Part shown: in pieces, positions 46,372 to 59,540 of the stretch | Layout: every line of letters starts with the position of its first letter | Numbering within the stretch: the first letter of the stretch is position 1 | Assembly: GCA_942486035.1 (NCBI GenBank) | Contig: CALNXK010000013.1 | Location: 1,278,501-1,342,500 of the forward strand | Reading direction: 5' to 3' | DNA: 64,000 bases | Source of the DNA: Porites lobata | Taxonomy: Eukaryota; Cnidaria; Anthozoa; Scleractinia; Poritidae | Made by a program: the position numbers and the translations under genes | Notes under the pieces: model-generated | Seen by the model: only the letters and a program-made list of their open reading frames with translations | Databases searched by the model: none | What the model was told of the DNA's origin: nothing

Positions 46372-47095
46372 AAAAATATAGGGCGTTAATTTCAGGAATG
46401 AGTGATTTTGCTAATTTAAACGATTATACTGCTTGCAGGCAAACGTTAAATGGTAAACTCCGCTGTATACATATACACTAGAGGTTACTAAAGGAATCAC
46501 ATAGTGCTGTCGTCTATTCCTTCCGCAAAATTGTACACAAAAGCGCGATTTCCCTATTTGGTACAACTGTGGCTTGAAGTACTGCCGTAAAGCGATCTCC
46601 CAAATAATAATGATAACAAAAACAACCTTCCTAAACTTCCATCATTCCACAATGTCTCTGTAAAATTTTATGTAAATCACCTTTAGAGCAGCCGACATTA
46701 TCGTTTTAGCAGCGTTTTACAAGATGTAGCACAAGCAAGATTTTTCCTTATGAATTCGAATAGGTGTCCCTCGCGACCTAAAAGGGAGCAAAAACGGTGA
46801 AGGTTAAGGTAAAAGGGTCCTTATTTCGCGTCGTTAGCTCGGAATAGTCCTGATCTGACTAACAAACCTGGGGCCAAAGGTGCGCTCGTCTTATCCCGCT
46901 TCTCCCTCATACATTTACTGGAATTAGAGATAGACGCCTCTATTTAAAATCAAAAAGTAATTACTCAGGGTAATCCGTTCAGGGAGCTTACAAAGCATCC
47001 TGCAATCAGTAGGAGCCCTGAGTTCACTAACTAGGCAAGAAAAAAACATAATGAAATATATACAATGGTAATATAACATATGAACTAATAACAAG
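46372..47095. other. Intergenic, nothing recognised
   Basis: No exon, RNA or delimitable repeat was seen. Confidence 0.4.
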
Positions 47096-47257
47096 GGGCG
47101 CGATCCATTCAACCAAAATTTCCGGAAATTTCGGTCCAAAACTAAATGGACCTGTTCGGTCCAACCGGAAAAGTTTCGAAAAAACGAGTTCACCTTTTGA
47201 GGTGGACTACTTTTCCCGGTCGGACCGGTTGGAATTTTGGTTGAATGGATCGCGCCC
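47096..47257. mobile_element. 162-bp palindromic MITE, copy 2
   Basis: Same termini and length as the copy at 1420-1581, in opposite internal orientation, flanked by a perfect 3-bp AAG duplication (47093-47095, 47258-47260). It abuts a reverse-strand LINE relic. Confidence 0.9.
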
Positions 47258-47289
47258 AAGATCTCCCAAAATTATGTACAGTTACAATA

Positions 47290-47635
47290 ATTATAAAAAC
47301 CGTACTTCCACGGCAAAAAAAAAAGATCTCCTGGCCACTTCTGTTCTCATAGCAGACAGATGCAAAAGATTGCTCTGGCGGGTTGAGCGAGCACAAATGT
47401 CCTTGTTAAAAACAAAATAGTTCTTAAAATACTGAGGGCACCGACCATCCATACATTTCCTCACAAGTTTAAGGATATGTTCATCGCGCCTGGACCTTAG
47501 ACTTGGCCACTTCAAAGCTTCCATCACAGTGTCACTACTAGATATCTCTAGATGCCCAGACCAGAGCACCATACTCTAATGTCGGTCTAATCCCTGATAT
47601 GAAATTGGTAGTAGCACTATGTGAAGTGACATAAC
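47290..47635 (-). pseudogene. LINE reverse transcriptase C-terminal relic
   Basis: The reverse strand encodes ISGIRPTLEYGALVW, then a segment with RRDEHILKLVRKCM and MRTEVARRSFFFA, the pattern of the region after the catalytic core in many LINE ORF2 proteins. One frameshift separates the first block from the rest. It ends near the MITE at 47096-47257, and no 5' part is present. Confidence 0.7.
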
Positions 47636-47764
47636 GGCGCACACGTCCTAACAGACCGACCGGCCTACCAGCGGTAGAATTGGTGATTTACACCTAGAAA
47701 TTGAGCTGTAAACGTCGCGCACAGCAGGCCGTACACTAGCCAACTGCGCCAACCCTTAATTCCT

Positions 47765-47930
47765 AAAGCAAGGATTGCACTCTGACGAGAGCACTTTCCT
47801 CCCACCGTGATTGTGACCCGGGTTTGAGTCCTTGGGTCGATTTGATAGCACAGCTCTCGCGCGCAGCATGACCGTAATGCGGGCTCAGGGTGCCAACTCA
47901 TCGAGATCACATGTTTTTTTAGGTTTCAAG
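47765..47930 (+). mobile_element. tRNA-derived SINE fragment
   Basis: ACGAGAGCACTTTCCTCCCACC (A-box side) followed by ACCCGGGTTTGAGTCC (B-box-like). Spacing is about right for a tRNA-head SINE. The ends are approximate. Confidence 0.5.
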
Positions 47931-48619
47931 CTGACCAGTTATTAGCTTGCTATTGATTACAGGCTAATTTTATGTTATTCCAGCTAGTCCTCAAAAGTCA
48001 TTTAGTCCTCCCTTAAGTTAAGTAATAGATTTTCGGATTTCTTTGCAGTTTTTCCAAGGTCATTGCCTGAAGTAAATTATAAATACATAAACGGGTGCTT
48101 CGCTTTTAGCTCTGGCTAAATCTATATATTATGTAGGTTGATCTTGTTGTTAATTCTCTTGTCTGTTCCAAGAGGGTTTTCTCTAGCATGTAGAGGCCGA
48201 CGCCTTTCAAGTCGTCGCTTCTTTCACTAGGGTAGGGACCGACCGGAAATACGTCTACGTTCGCAGGCTAGTTTTTCTCCCGAAACTCCGGTTTTTCCTT
48301 TCCCCTAAAACCAACATACCAAATTCGAATTTAATCTGAGAAATGTCTACATTAACTTGGGGACACTTAAGATGGGGCACACGTTTGTCAGTTCTAAGTC
48401 TGGGTTGTAATCGCCATTTTTTTAGGGTGAAGGGAGATATTTTAAGAACACGCTCCTCACCCTACAGACGCGTGTTCATTTCGCGCGCCTCGCTTGCCCT
48501 AAAAAAATAAGAACAGCAACCGAACAAAACAAGTGCCCACCACAATGGCTTTTCAGTTTTTGGAATTGCCAGGGTTTATCGTCCATAAATAACATTATGT
48601 TTTTTCCTCTCTTGGTCAG

Positions 48620-48742
48620 ACATCTTGGCGAGAAACGTATCAGCTGGAAGATGAAGAGAAGGCTTTCGCCATGGCGCTTGAGCTTTCCCGCAAAGAGCAT
48701 GAACAAAGACAGTCCACAAGTAGCAAACAACAGCATCAGTCG
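48620..48742 (+). CDS. GBP copy B exon: ubiquitin-interacting motif 1
   Basis: 41 codons. EDEEKAFAMALELSRKE fits the UIM consensus (acidic cluster, hydrophobic, x-x-Ala-hydrophobic-x-x-Ser, acidic), with the invariant Ala and Ser present. It is followed by a Gln/Ser-rich linker. The donor is TCG/GTAATA. Confidence 0.82.
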
Positions 48743-51700
48743 GTAATACCAATATTTCATGCTGAAATAGTTTCTAATAATCACTTCCGCGAAGGATTCT
48801 TAAATAAGCAATCTTAGTATTGAAGGGCAAATTTGGCGTTGCTGATTCTTTTACTATAGTTCACCCCCATATTTGTAGACAGTTTTCCAAAGTCTTCTGT
48901 GAAAACTTTGGCTCAAAAACACCAACACAAAATGATCTCATCCGCTTGCCTGTTTAACGGTTAGGTAATCAATTGCCATTTCTAATCCTTTGTGTTACAG
49001 CAAAGAAAAGCATGATTTCCATACGCTCATTTGAGTCGTATGAAATCAGTATTTGTCATTGCAACACCTTCCTTAACTCGAGTGGAGTTCCAAAAAAGTA
49101 CAGTTTTTAACCATAAAATGCGATGTCAATAATAATGTATAAAAATTATGTTACTCTTTAAAGGAAGAATTGCCAGTAAGACATGGTCAGAACTACGAGG
49201 AAGACGTTGCTTTATCACGAGCACTAGAGCAATCAGCTCTAGACTCATCATATGTGGCTTCCAACAGATCTGCCGGATTGGAGGCCAAGGGTCAAGTTAG
49301 ACACATTTCTCTTGGCGGTATGTTATTAGTTTTAAAACCAAATAGATTTCTTCCCCCCGTTCTCTGCTATTACTTAAAATGTCCGCTTTCTATCCGATAG
49401 GTGATGTTTTGTCAAAAACAGGAAAGCGACTGGCAATACCGCTTTGCCTTCCGAACAATTGTAGATGGGATTCGAAGAAGAGCCAGTACCTTCAAACAGG
49501 GGAGAAACGTCACTCGCTGTATGTTGTGGAAGAAGCCCTTGAAAAGTTGAGGAAGATTAAAGGTACGCTTTTCACTAAAGTGCTGTAATTGTGCGATCGA
49601 CCTGTTAAGAGTAAAATAAAAAAGTTAGGTTTTCAAAAAATCATGGTAAAATGATAGAACTCAACAGAATTGGCCTATGGCACAGCTGTTAACAAAACGA
49701 CACGTACACTCTGTTTGAACGCAGAATCGCTAATTTATCATATACATTATATCTTCTAGGTCCGGTATGTGTAGTATCTATTGCCGGCCCATACAGAAAA
49801 GGAAAGTCATATATTCTAAGTGAAGGATTTGATCAGCCACAAGTATTTCCTCTTGGACATCACATGGACCCTGAAACAATGGGAATCTGGCTTTGGATTG
49901 TACCTGGAATCTTCAAGGTTAATTCAAAACTACGTGTCATTTGAATCAGCAATATTGCAAGTAGCCGTTCATACATGTTTGTAATTACTTTAAAGGCATT
50001 AATTCTTAGTTAATTGAAGAGGCTTTTTGTCCCCTTTCCCCATTTAACACCTGCTACAGCAGCCATGTGTCAAAGACGCTCACGGATAAAGGCATTCTTC
50101 ACACGCCTGAGATGTGAAGTCCACTGTACAACACCAATCCTCCTTGTAACATTTTTGTTTCCTCTTTGTGTGCATGATAGTGCGGAGGGGAAGGCGAATG
50201 GGGGACCATTAGGAAAGAAAATACCGAGTAAGCAAAACGACTAGTAAGTTGAAAATGGTGATCCTCTACGGTCCTAACTAGTACAAAACTTACCCACGTG
50301 TTTTTGTGCATTCTTAATATGCATGATTCCATTGATGCTTTCCTCTAGGACTCCAGGGGCCAGAAGTTCACCGTGGTATTACTTGATTCCGAGGGAAGTG
50401 ACTCTGTTACCGGTGAAGGACTCGATGATAACCAGATTTTTACTTTGACAGTATTGCTGGCATCGGTTCTAATATACAACTCACAGGGTGTTCCTACCTG
50501 GCGGGATCTCGAAGGACTTGAGTATCCTTAAACATGATATTAGGTATTTAAGTCTCATCTTTTTCGTTTACAGGATCACGCTACCGTGGCACTTTTAAAA
50601 CATTTTTGATTTTTATTGGTTATGCACGATATAAGATATGATATGTATATGATGTATATCATATGATGTGATATATTTTTAACAGTTATTCCATGAGTGC
50701 TCGTTGGATGTGAGATGGTAGAGGCCAACTAGGCGCGTAGCGCCGAGTTGCCTATAACCATCTCATATCCAACAAACGCGAGTGGAATAATTTTTTTTAT
50801 TAAAAACGTCCAAAAAATATCGAGAATTCGTCCCGACTTTATTTGTAAAACAACCGATTTTCAGATTGTTTTTAATTTTGAGCAGACGCGTACAGTTACC
50901 ATATCTGGAGAGCATGGTATAATGGCTCATATACCATGATGGCTAAGCCAATCAGAGCTCTAAACCTGAATTATCCAATAATTCAGTTTTTAATAAAAAT
51001 ATAACAATTATTCACTGTAGTGGAGGTGGCTAGTGATGGTGGTTATTTAACGAGGCCGCGAAGCGGCAAGGTAAATAGCCACCGACACTAGCCACCGACA
51101 CTGAGGTGAATAATAGCTTTAGTATATATTAAAACAGTGAGATAATTGAGCCCCAAAATGATGATTTTTAACTCATTTACTGTTGCCAACGATTACAATT
51201 TTGGCGCGCAATGACCGAACGGCCGCGGTCGTCGCTTTTCGCTTGCCGACAAATAAAACTTTTGAAGGCATTTGTTTAGCTCTTGCGGGAAAATTTCTTC
51301 AAAAGGAGTTGTGAATTCTTTTTGTATTTAAAACAATTCTGAAAAAAAAAACTTATTGAATTTAGTTTTAAGCTTATTTATAAACAAGCCAAAGTAACGC
51401 AAGACTTTGTAAACAAAAAACTTTTTCACCTGTTTTATCGATGAATTCAAGTCAAAGCTTTACCTGTTAAAACTTCCAAACCGAACTTCGTCACCTTCTT
51501 CTTGTATGTCGGGAACAGCGTGCTTGATTACTTGTGAAATTTCTTTGTTTCAGTACGGCAGCAAACCGGGAAGGCATTTTGCTCGCAACTTACGCGAGTT
51601 TGGCGTCGCTCGCTCGGAGGAACTGTAGGTGAATCAGTGAATAGTGCAGGATATTCACTGATTCAGTAGAGGGCGCGAAAAACACTATCCACTGTTTTAG

Positions 51701-54700
51701 TGTATACTAAATATATTTAAGCAACAGACCACACTTTCGATAGGTTTACCGGCGTGATAACCCATGCGGGATGTTGGGAGAACACGAGAATAGCTTGTAA
51801 ATCACGAGCCGAAGAATGTAGTTTTCTTTAACCATTACCCAGGTTTATTGTTAAGTTATCCCAGCGCATCGAGGTACGATCAAAAACAAAAGGTGTTGCT
51901 GGAAAATGACACCAGGACTCAGAGTTTTTTCATAAAACATTTCCTTTCTTTATCTGGCTGCTGCGAGACGTTACCCAGAAAATCCCACGAGATTGTCGCA
52001 ACATCAAGGACTACTTTCTCAAGAAGGTAAACCTATGCTTAATAGGTAATAGCTAGGATGACGCATTTTAAATTACTATAGGCAAAATGCATGACGATGC
52101 CAAGAATCGACTGAGATGTCGCAATGATAAAAATGCATATAGATAGATTGGCTATGTAAAGGTTATTGAAATAGTAAGTTATGATTATGGTAATTTCTGG
52201 TTTGGAACCCAGCAAATGAAGATTTTCTTACCTTTTTTACACAGATTAGTAAACGGTTTGCTTCTCGTTAGGCTTATTATTTTCAGTTTCAGGTGCATAG
52301 TTTAGAAAGAAGTGTAAATATTTTTACCATGTATTTGAGTCATAATTTTTGCAAAGGCCTGTTGAAGTGTTCTGCTATTTTCTCGAGCTACATCGGGACC
52401 GCCACCTCTCTGTCTTAACATCACGTCATCATCCAATAATAATTTTTTTTTATGATAAATAAATACAGAGCTCCAGTTAAATAATGGAAAAACTATTCCA
52501 AATCCTCAAATATTGATCAGGGCAAGCTAATGGGGAAGAAAAAGCCGGGGAAATTAACCCTATTCAGCTTGGCCTTTTTTTTCTTCATGCGACCGAAGGG
52601 GCGGAGGAGGGGATGCTCGCCCCCTATAACTTCAAAAACAGCTCATGCTATGTCCACCATAGTTACACAGAATAATGTACTCATCATTTTCAACTTCTGG
52701 GTATAATTTGATGGGCACAATGACGTTATCTGACGTGACATCATGATCATGACGTCATAATTCTGAATTTAGATAATTCAAAATGGCGGATCCAAGATGG
52801 AGGATGCTTCCTGTTCCTTTTTTCGTAATAAATGACGTTATCATGACATCACTGTAACTGTTAATGATCATTTATGTGTTAGTTAACTTCTTGACTTTAT
52901 CAGAAACCTCACTATTTTCGCTTAATGCCTACTTTGAGGTAAACTTGGATTCCGCAAATATGTTCAGCATTATGACGTCATGATGACGTCAGATTAAAAC
53001 CCCTATAAGTCGAGGTATTCTTAATAGAAAACGTGATCCCCGTATGAAAGGATGCTGAGCAAACAAAAAGATCTGCAAAATGTGAATTTTTGAAAGAAAT
53101 GAACACGATTGAAACTTTAAACTCAGCATCTGCCATTTGATCATATTAAAATTTTTTTTTTCATGTTAGTCATTAAAAGGCCGAGATTTCATTAAAACTT
53201 ATAATAACTTTGATTGAATGATGCTAAATAAAGTGTAATATAACAATGCAGTCAGTAAACAGTAAAAAACTCTGTTGCCATGGTAATGTAAATATTGACG
53301 AACACAGCACGATAGCTTCATAATATCCCAAGATAAATTTTAGGAAAGGGTGCTAAGTTTGGTGGTCATAGCTTGAACGGTTTTAAAGTAATTTAGTTTT
53401 TTGTGGAGGGTTGAAGCCCCCACGGTCTGAATAGGGTTAAGACATTAAAAAAACGACGAAATATTTGAATGTGTTATGGGCTTTGGTGTGGACATTCCCA
53501 ATATCTTTTTGTAATTTATTTACGAATTAAATAAACGTTGACATTCATTACATCTTCCGTGAGAAAAATTTTCCAAATCTGAACCGTTTCTGTAATTCCG
53601 AATTTTCTGTTAAGTCTGAAATGACCGCTTTTGAAATACATATTTTAATTTTTTGCAGGTTTTTAAGGTCCATGATTCATCCGCTGCATCTCCGGATGAC
53701 CAGCAGAAAGTCGCTGAAAGCATTTTAAGCTTTTTTCATGGTTTCGAAGCGTTTACTTTGCCATCTCCCACCGTTGATCCAGAGATGCTAAAAAGCATCA
53801 ACGATAATAGAAGTCGGATAAATCCTTTGTTCCTGCGTGGCTTAGAAGCATTCAAACGGCTACTTGGAGACATTTTGACTCCTAAAAAGAGTTTCAATGA
53901 AGGAGAGCTGGTTACAGGAGAAGGTATATATCTGTTACTAATCTAAAAAAAGCGCTTTTCTTGATGCCTTTAGAGTGAAACGATAGACTGAAAAAACATC
54001 CGTACCTGTTGGCGCTAATTATACAGAAGGGTCTGGAGAGTTTAAGAATGGGGATTGAGACTGGAGCGCGCCTCGATTGAAGGATTTACTCTGATTCTGG
54101 TGACGCTTTAACTCCTTGCCTAAGCGACTTTGAGAAAAAAAGAAGAGACCGTTCAGCGGTCCAGTGAAAAGAACGCTTGAAAAGGCAGTTGCATTCCCAA
54201 GCTGTTGCTTTACCAAGAAAATACTCTTGTCCCAGAACTTTTGTAAATGAACTATAAATATAGTTTACGTCATAGAAAGTGCAGCGTACGCGGTTATATT
54301 CCGAGTTGTTTGTGTCAAGGCTCGAACGAGCGAGGTAAGAGCGAGTGATGGCTTTTGACACAAACAACGAGTGAATATAACCTCGTACAACAATTCTCAC
54401 TGAAATAGTTTTCTTAATGTAACGCATATTACTAAGAGCAAATCACAAATAGTAGAACCAAATGCAAATTTAATAGCAAAGCAAATCTCGAAAACCACAT
54501 CTTGTCCTAATCGTGCCGAACCAAACATGCACTTGCAAAATTTTAATGTAGTAAGTACATTACAAAAGACAGACCTCAGCGACGTGCGCTTCTAATATTG
54601 CCCTCCGTCTTTGTTTCGAACTTGAAGTAGAAAATTTACGATTAACACGTCGAGATCTCTTGCATCAATATTTTCTCACTCTCTAGGCTCGTTCCTTGAA

Positions 54701-57700
54701 ACTAAATTTTCAACAACGAAACATCTCTCCGTGTTTTGCTTAATTTGTTTTTGTTTTCTTGATCAGCGGCACAAACTCTTCTAAGGAGTAACCAACCAAC
54801 ACAAACCCGTTAATAGTTTTCCTTCGTCCCCGCCATTTTCTGTAGAAAAATTTGGAGGCGCCGCTAAAAAGTCGCCAAATCTGGAAAGCCATTTGAATGC
54901 AAACGATGAACGACTGTGATTGGCTCAATCATATGTCAATGAACGGCTATACTTCCAGGTGTGAAAACAGCTGTACCGCCCATTCTGATCGTGATTGGCT
55001 GTATAAGCTTTTGTCGTATGTGAAAACAAAGCGTATAAATTTATACAAATAAGCTTTAAGAAACAAAATTCTTGAAATACGTGTAATAAATGGCAATTCT
55101 TTATTTCAGTGGCCTGAATAAAGCTCTCATTTATTGTCGTTTTCCAGGTCTCGCTGCATTGGTTCAGTTTTACGTTAAAGCAATTAATAGTCCAGGAGTA
55201 ATTCCTAATGTCCAGAATGCCTGGGAAGCCTTTGTGGAGATGAAGTGTTCCGACGCTACTAAAGGAGCCCTGGAAAGTTACGAAAATGCTATGAAGTCGA
55301 AGCTGGAAGGCAAGCTTCCTTGTGATAATGATGAACTACGCAAGGTACATGGAACTGCATTTGAAACAAGTGAAGCTTACTTCATGGCAGAAGCAGCGGG
55401 AATTTCCACAAGCACCACTGAAACGTATCTAAACAAACTGAAGGTTCGTTTAAAAGAAGTAGTAGTTCCAAGACCAGTATTTGTTTATTCTATTCAGATC
55501 TGGGGTGGGTTGGCTTGTTGTTAGCAGGGCTGAATGAATGCGGAGAGTGCTGTTTTACGGAATGCTTCACTACCCTTGATACCGCCGCCTCTGGATTCCA
55601 GTTAGAGATTAAGGAGGCAATGTGTATAAAGTGGGAGAAACCTATTTTAAATCAACAGGTGAAACATGTAAACCAGTCACTTTCCATGTAGCTTAGCTGT
55701 TATTTCTGTTATATTTTTTTCTCTCCTCATTGTTCTTTTTTCACATTTAGCTTCCACTGAAATCGTTGTAATTAGCATATTCAAATTGTAACTACTTCTA
55801 TAACTTAAGATATTCAAATTGTAACGAGCTTCTTCAACTGAAGATGGCAAAAGTTTGTCGGAACAAGTACATGTCTTGCAAATTGAAAACTGTTGTGTTA
55901 TTTGTTAATTAGTTTTAACATTTCAAAGAGTTAAGCTATCTATTATGCAGGTTATTCTCACAACAGTATCCAACTAGAGTAATTCCTGTGTAAAATAGCT
56001 CCATGGAGTTCGATGGAAAATTCATGGTGTTCCATTGAGTATCCATGGAGTTTCATGGAATTCCTTGGAGTGTCCTTGCAGTTTGTTTGAGAATCCATAG
56101 AAATTGACATTTAAATCAAGCAACTCATCAACTTGTTAACCACGTGTTCAAGTCTGCACTTTTTATTGGAAAGAAAAATAGGAAACAATCCAGCTTTTTA
56201 AGAGCAAAATAATGCGTAAGTTCAAATTCGCAGACGGTGTAAAAGTATCTTAGACTTGTTCTTGTTCACCGGTTATGCTGAAACCCAGCGTAAGAAATGT
56301 TATTGCAAACTATTAGAGATAAATAATGTGCACTTAATAAAAAATGATCCTGTGTAAAAATAAATAAACTAGCACTAACCAAATGTTACGGAGTGCGGGC
56401 GACAACGATAGAAGATCAAAACCCTTTTGCTCCAAAGCCGTGCTTTGCGTTTTACGTAACAGATGGTCAAAACCCGCGTGATCAGATTACGAGTGATAGA
56501 AGTTCCAAACGCGCGCGATCAAATTGCGTCATGTGCATTTCATTTATTCTTAGTGGAAGTCCAAAGGAATCCTGGCTACATACATGCAATGCATGCGTAA
56601 TAGCAAACTGGAGATTAGTATTGCGGGCTCCTGCTTATCGCCTGCAATAAATATACAAATTTGTTCCTAGTAAGGCTGTCTGCCAAATATCTTGCAAAAT
56701 TAGTGTTGCATTTATATGAGAGGATCGACCTTTTATAACTACATGCAGCCGCTTCGATATAATTAACTATGCAAGGTTTTCCTTTTCGGCCGGCGACCAG
56801 CGATTTGCGCCGCCTGTGAACGGCTCCGTCGCCGGTAACTAGAAAGGTTAATTGTTGAAATAAATGTTACGCGCAATCACAATTGTCTATAATTGTGACC
56901 TCTCACGCGAAAATGTTCATTAACGGCCTTCTGGTAAACGGGTGAATCGCACGGCTACTACCCTGCGAGCAGAGGTGTGGCTTTGGGCGTTTACGAAAGC
57001 GTTCCTGTCGCTTGTCGGTGAGTAATCGCGTAGTTGGTTTGTTTGCGTATTAATATTATTAAAATTAAGACAATCGAAAGGCCGGGTTACAAACGGCTTA
57101 CTTATCCGTTCGAACGAGGACATCGAATGGCTGAACGGATTATTAAGTATTCGGAAGAATATGGAGTAATTCATTAGAAATTGATGTCCTAATCCTCCAT
57201 GGAATTCCATAGAGGTATTTTGCACGGGTTCAGTTTGTCTTTTGTTTTCTGCTGGCCATTCCCGGTTTTGAGCGTCCTTTTTCTTTTGTTAGGAACTTTT
57301 AAGTGTGAAGTTGATGTCATGGCAGACCCAGAACGCGAAGTTAACAAGAGAATTATGTAACGATCTGCTTACTCAGCTCAAACAGAATCATCTGGAACCA
57401 GTCCTTAGACGAATGCAGGGAAAAGAAGCGGCCAAAATGTCCTTTGAGGAGGTCATTGCCGGGTACAATAAGATCAAAGAGGATTACCACAATTCCGCAA
57501 TTGGTGCCAAAGATGTTATTGCTGCTGTTTTCTTCGAATTCCACCCAGTAAGACCTTATACTTTGCTAATAAGCACTTTGTGATGGCACTATGATTGCCT
57601 GTTTTTTTTTCTTTTCTTTCGCTAGTAATTCTACAAGAAACTAAGCAGGAAAAAGACGTGATTTTGGTGTGATCGTAGAATTATAATCGAAAGAAAAGAT

Positions 57701-59505
57701 GCCTTGTCTCCACTCTTATAGACTATAGAAATAACGTTTAAACGCCCTAAAATTTAGCGTGATATTGAAAAAATGACTACATTACCAGTCCACGCATCGT
57801 CTACACGATTTGTATCGTTCTTCTGCGAATAAGTGCTCAAAAGCTCTTTCTGATATCCAGCAGAGTCGAAAGAATATGTGAGCCTTTCTGATAGGCGGGT
57901 TTCTTATAAGCCTCCCGATTGGCCTAATTCTTAAGCGTGCGTGACGTATGGGCGCAGTGACATGTCAAAATTCACAGGAGGGTTGGCAAGGAGCTTATAC
58001 AGTGAACAATGAAAGAGCAAAAGCCTTCTAATGAACAAAAAAATGCTTTGAGGAAATTCTTTCAAGGGCAAAAAATTGCTGACTAGTTTTCCAGCATCTT
58101 CCAATCGCTGCTGATGCACTCTCGAGTATTCTGCCATCTAGTTGACAGTTCTAGCGTCAAAAACAACAACAACAACAAAATATACACATGTAGCAAGAGA
58201 GAGTGATCTAAGAGAGCGAATCCCCCTTACATGACCCTCTTTCCATGAAAATTATTTTCAATCTATTCTTGGTTCTGTGTCATACTGCGTGGTTATTTTA
58301 AGGACGCCATCCTATTGGTCGGTTTGAGTGGCGTCATGTAATTTTAAACGTAGTGGGTTATTCGTTTCACCGCCGATCACGTACAGCAAGCGACATGACA
58401 TGCAAACTTGGTATTACTTTCGCCGACGAGTCAAGAGATTTCTACGTGAAAAAATCTGGTCAGAGTAGCTGCCGAAGAGCAAAACGGTCCTTGCTTGTGG
58501 AAGTTCGCCGGAGAAAGCGGTTCCGACATTGTACAAAAAACGACAACTGTCTCTTCCGGCGACATCCACTTACACCTACGAGCTGTGATACCGTCGTTTA
58601 GATCCAACCGTGGACACGTAACGAGAAAATAGGTTCAAAGTGGGTTCAAACATGAATGTTTGGCCGCCAAACATTTGAATTTTGAGAGGGCGCTAGACAA
58701 ATGTGGGCACACAGTATAAAGAATTGACCGAGACCGGAAACCGCGCATAAAAAGTCTCTGGCATCCAGGTTAGCGATTGACTAACAGCTTGAAGCATCTG
58801 ACCTGATTTGTGTTCACGGGGCTAAATATTCATCGCAAGTATTAGGCGTTAAGAAGAAGTAATGAAGTGTGAAAATTTCAAGAATAATTCTTTTAAAAAG
58901 TAAATGTACTGTTTCTGAAAGAAAAACATTCCTGCAAAATGAGGAAAAATATCTTGCACATTTGCATAAACAATTGAAGCCAACCACCTATTAAAGGTTT
59001 CGTGTTTCGCGCGTGATAACCTTTGCCTTTGGCTTTCATGGTGTGTCAGAATTCAACATTCGTTACTTTTGAAAAATGGCTACCAGCCGTTAGAAAATCT
59101 CAATCTTTAATCTCAAAGTGAAATTTTGACTCCAATACTGCAATCCCTTTTGTAAATGAAATTCATTCCTAATCATGAGCGGAACGCGCTGATCAAAAAC
59201 ACGTCAACAACAGGAGTATCGGCTCCTGGGGCTAATTACTATGATGGCTGTCAAACTTCAAATGTTTGGCGGCGAAACATGTCATGTTCACGTGAAAGTA
59301 GACCAAACGGGTCACGGAAACAACAGACAAAATAACCTACGCAGCACGCGCGCGAACTTTAAATAGATTAAAAAAAATTATCATGGGGCACAGGGATTCG
59401 CTCTCTTAGCTCATTCTCTCTTGCACGTAGTTATTCAGGTCCAGGCATTTCGGAGAAAGCCAAAGAAACTTAGGTTATTTAGCCACAATAAAAAGACTTT
59501 AACAG

Positions 59506-59540
<35 letters not shown>

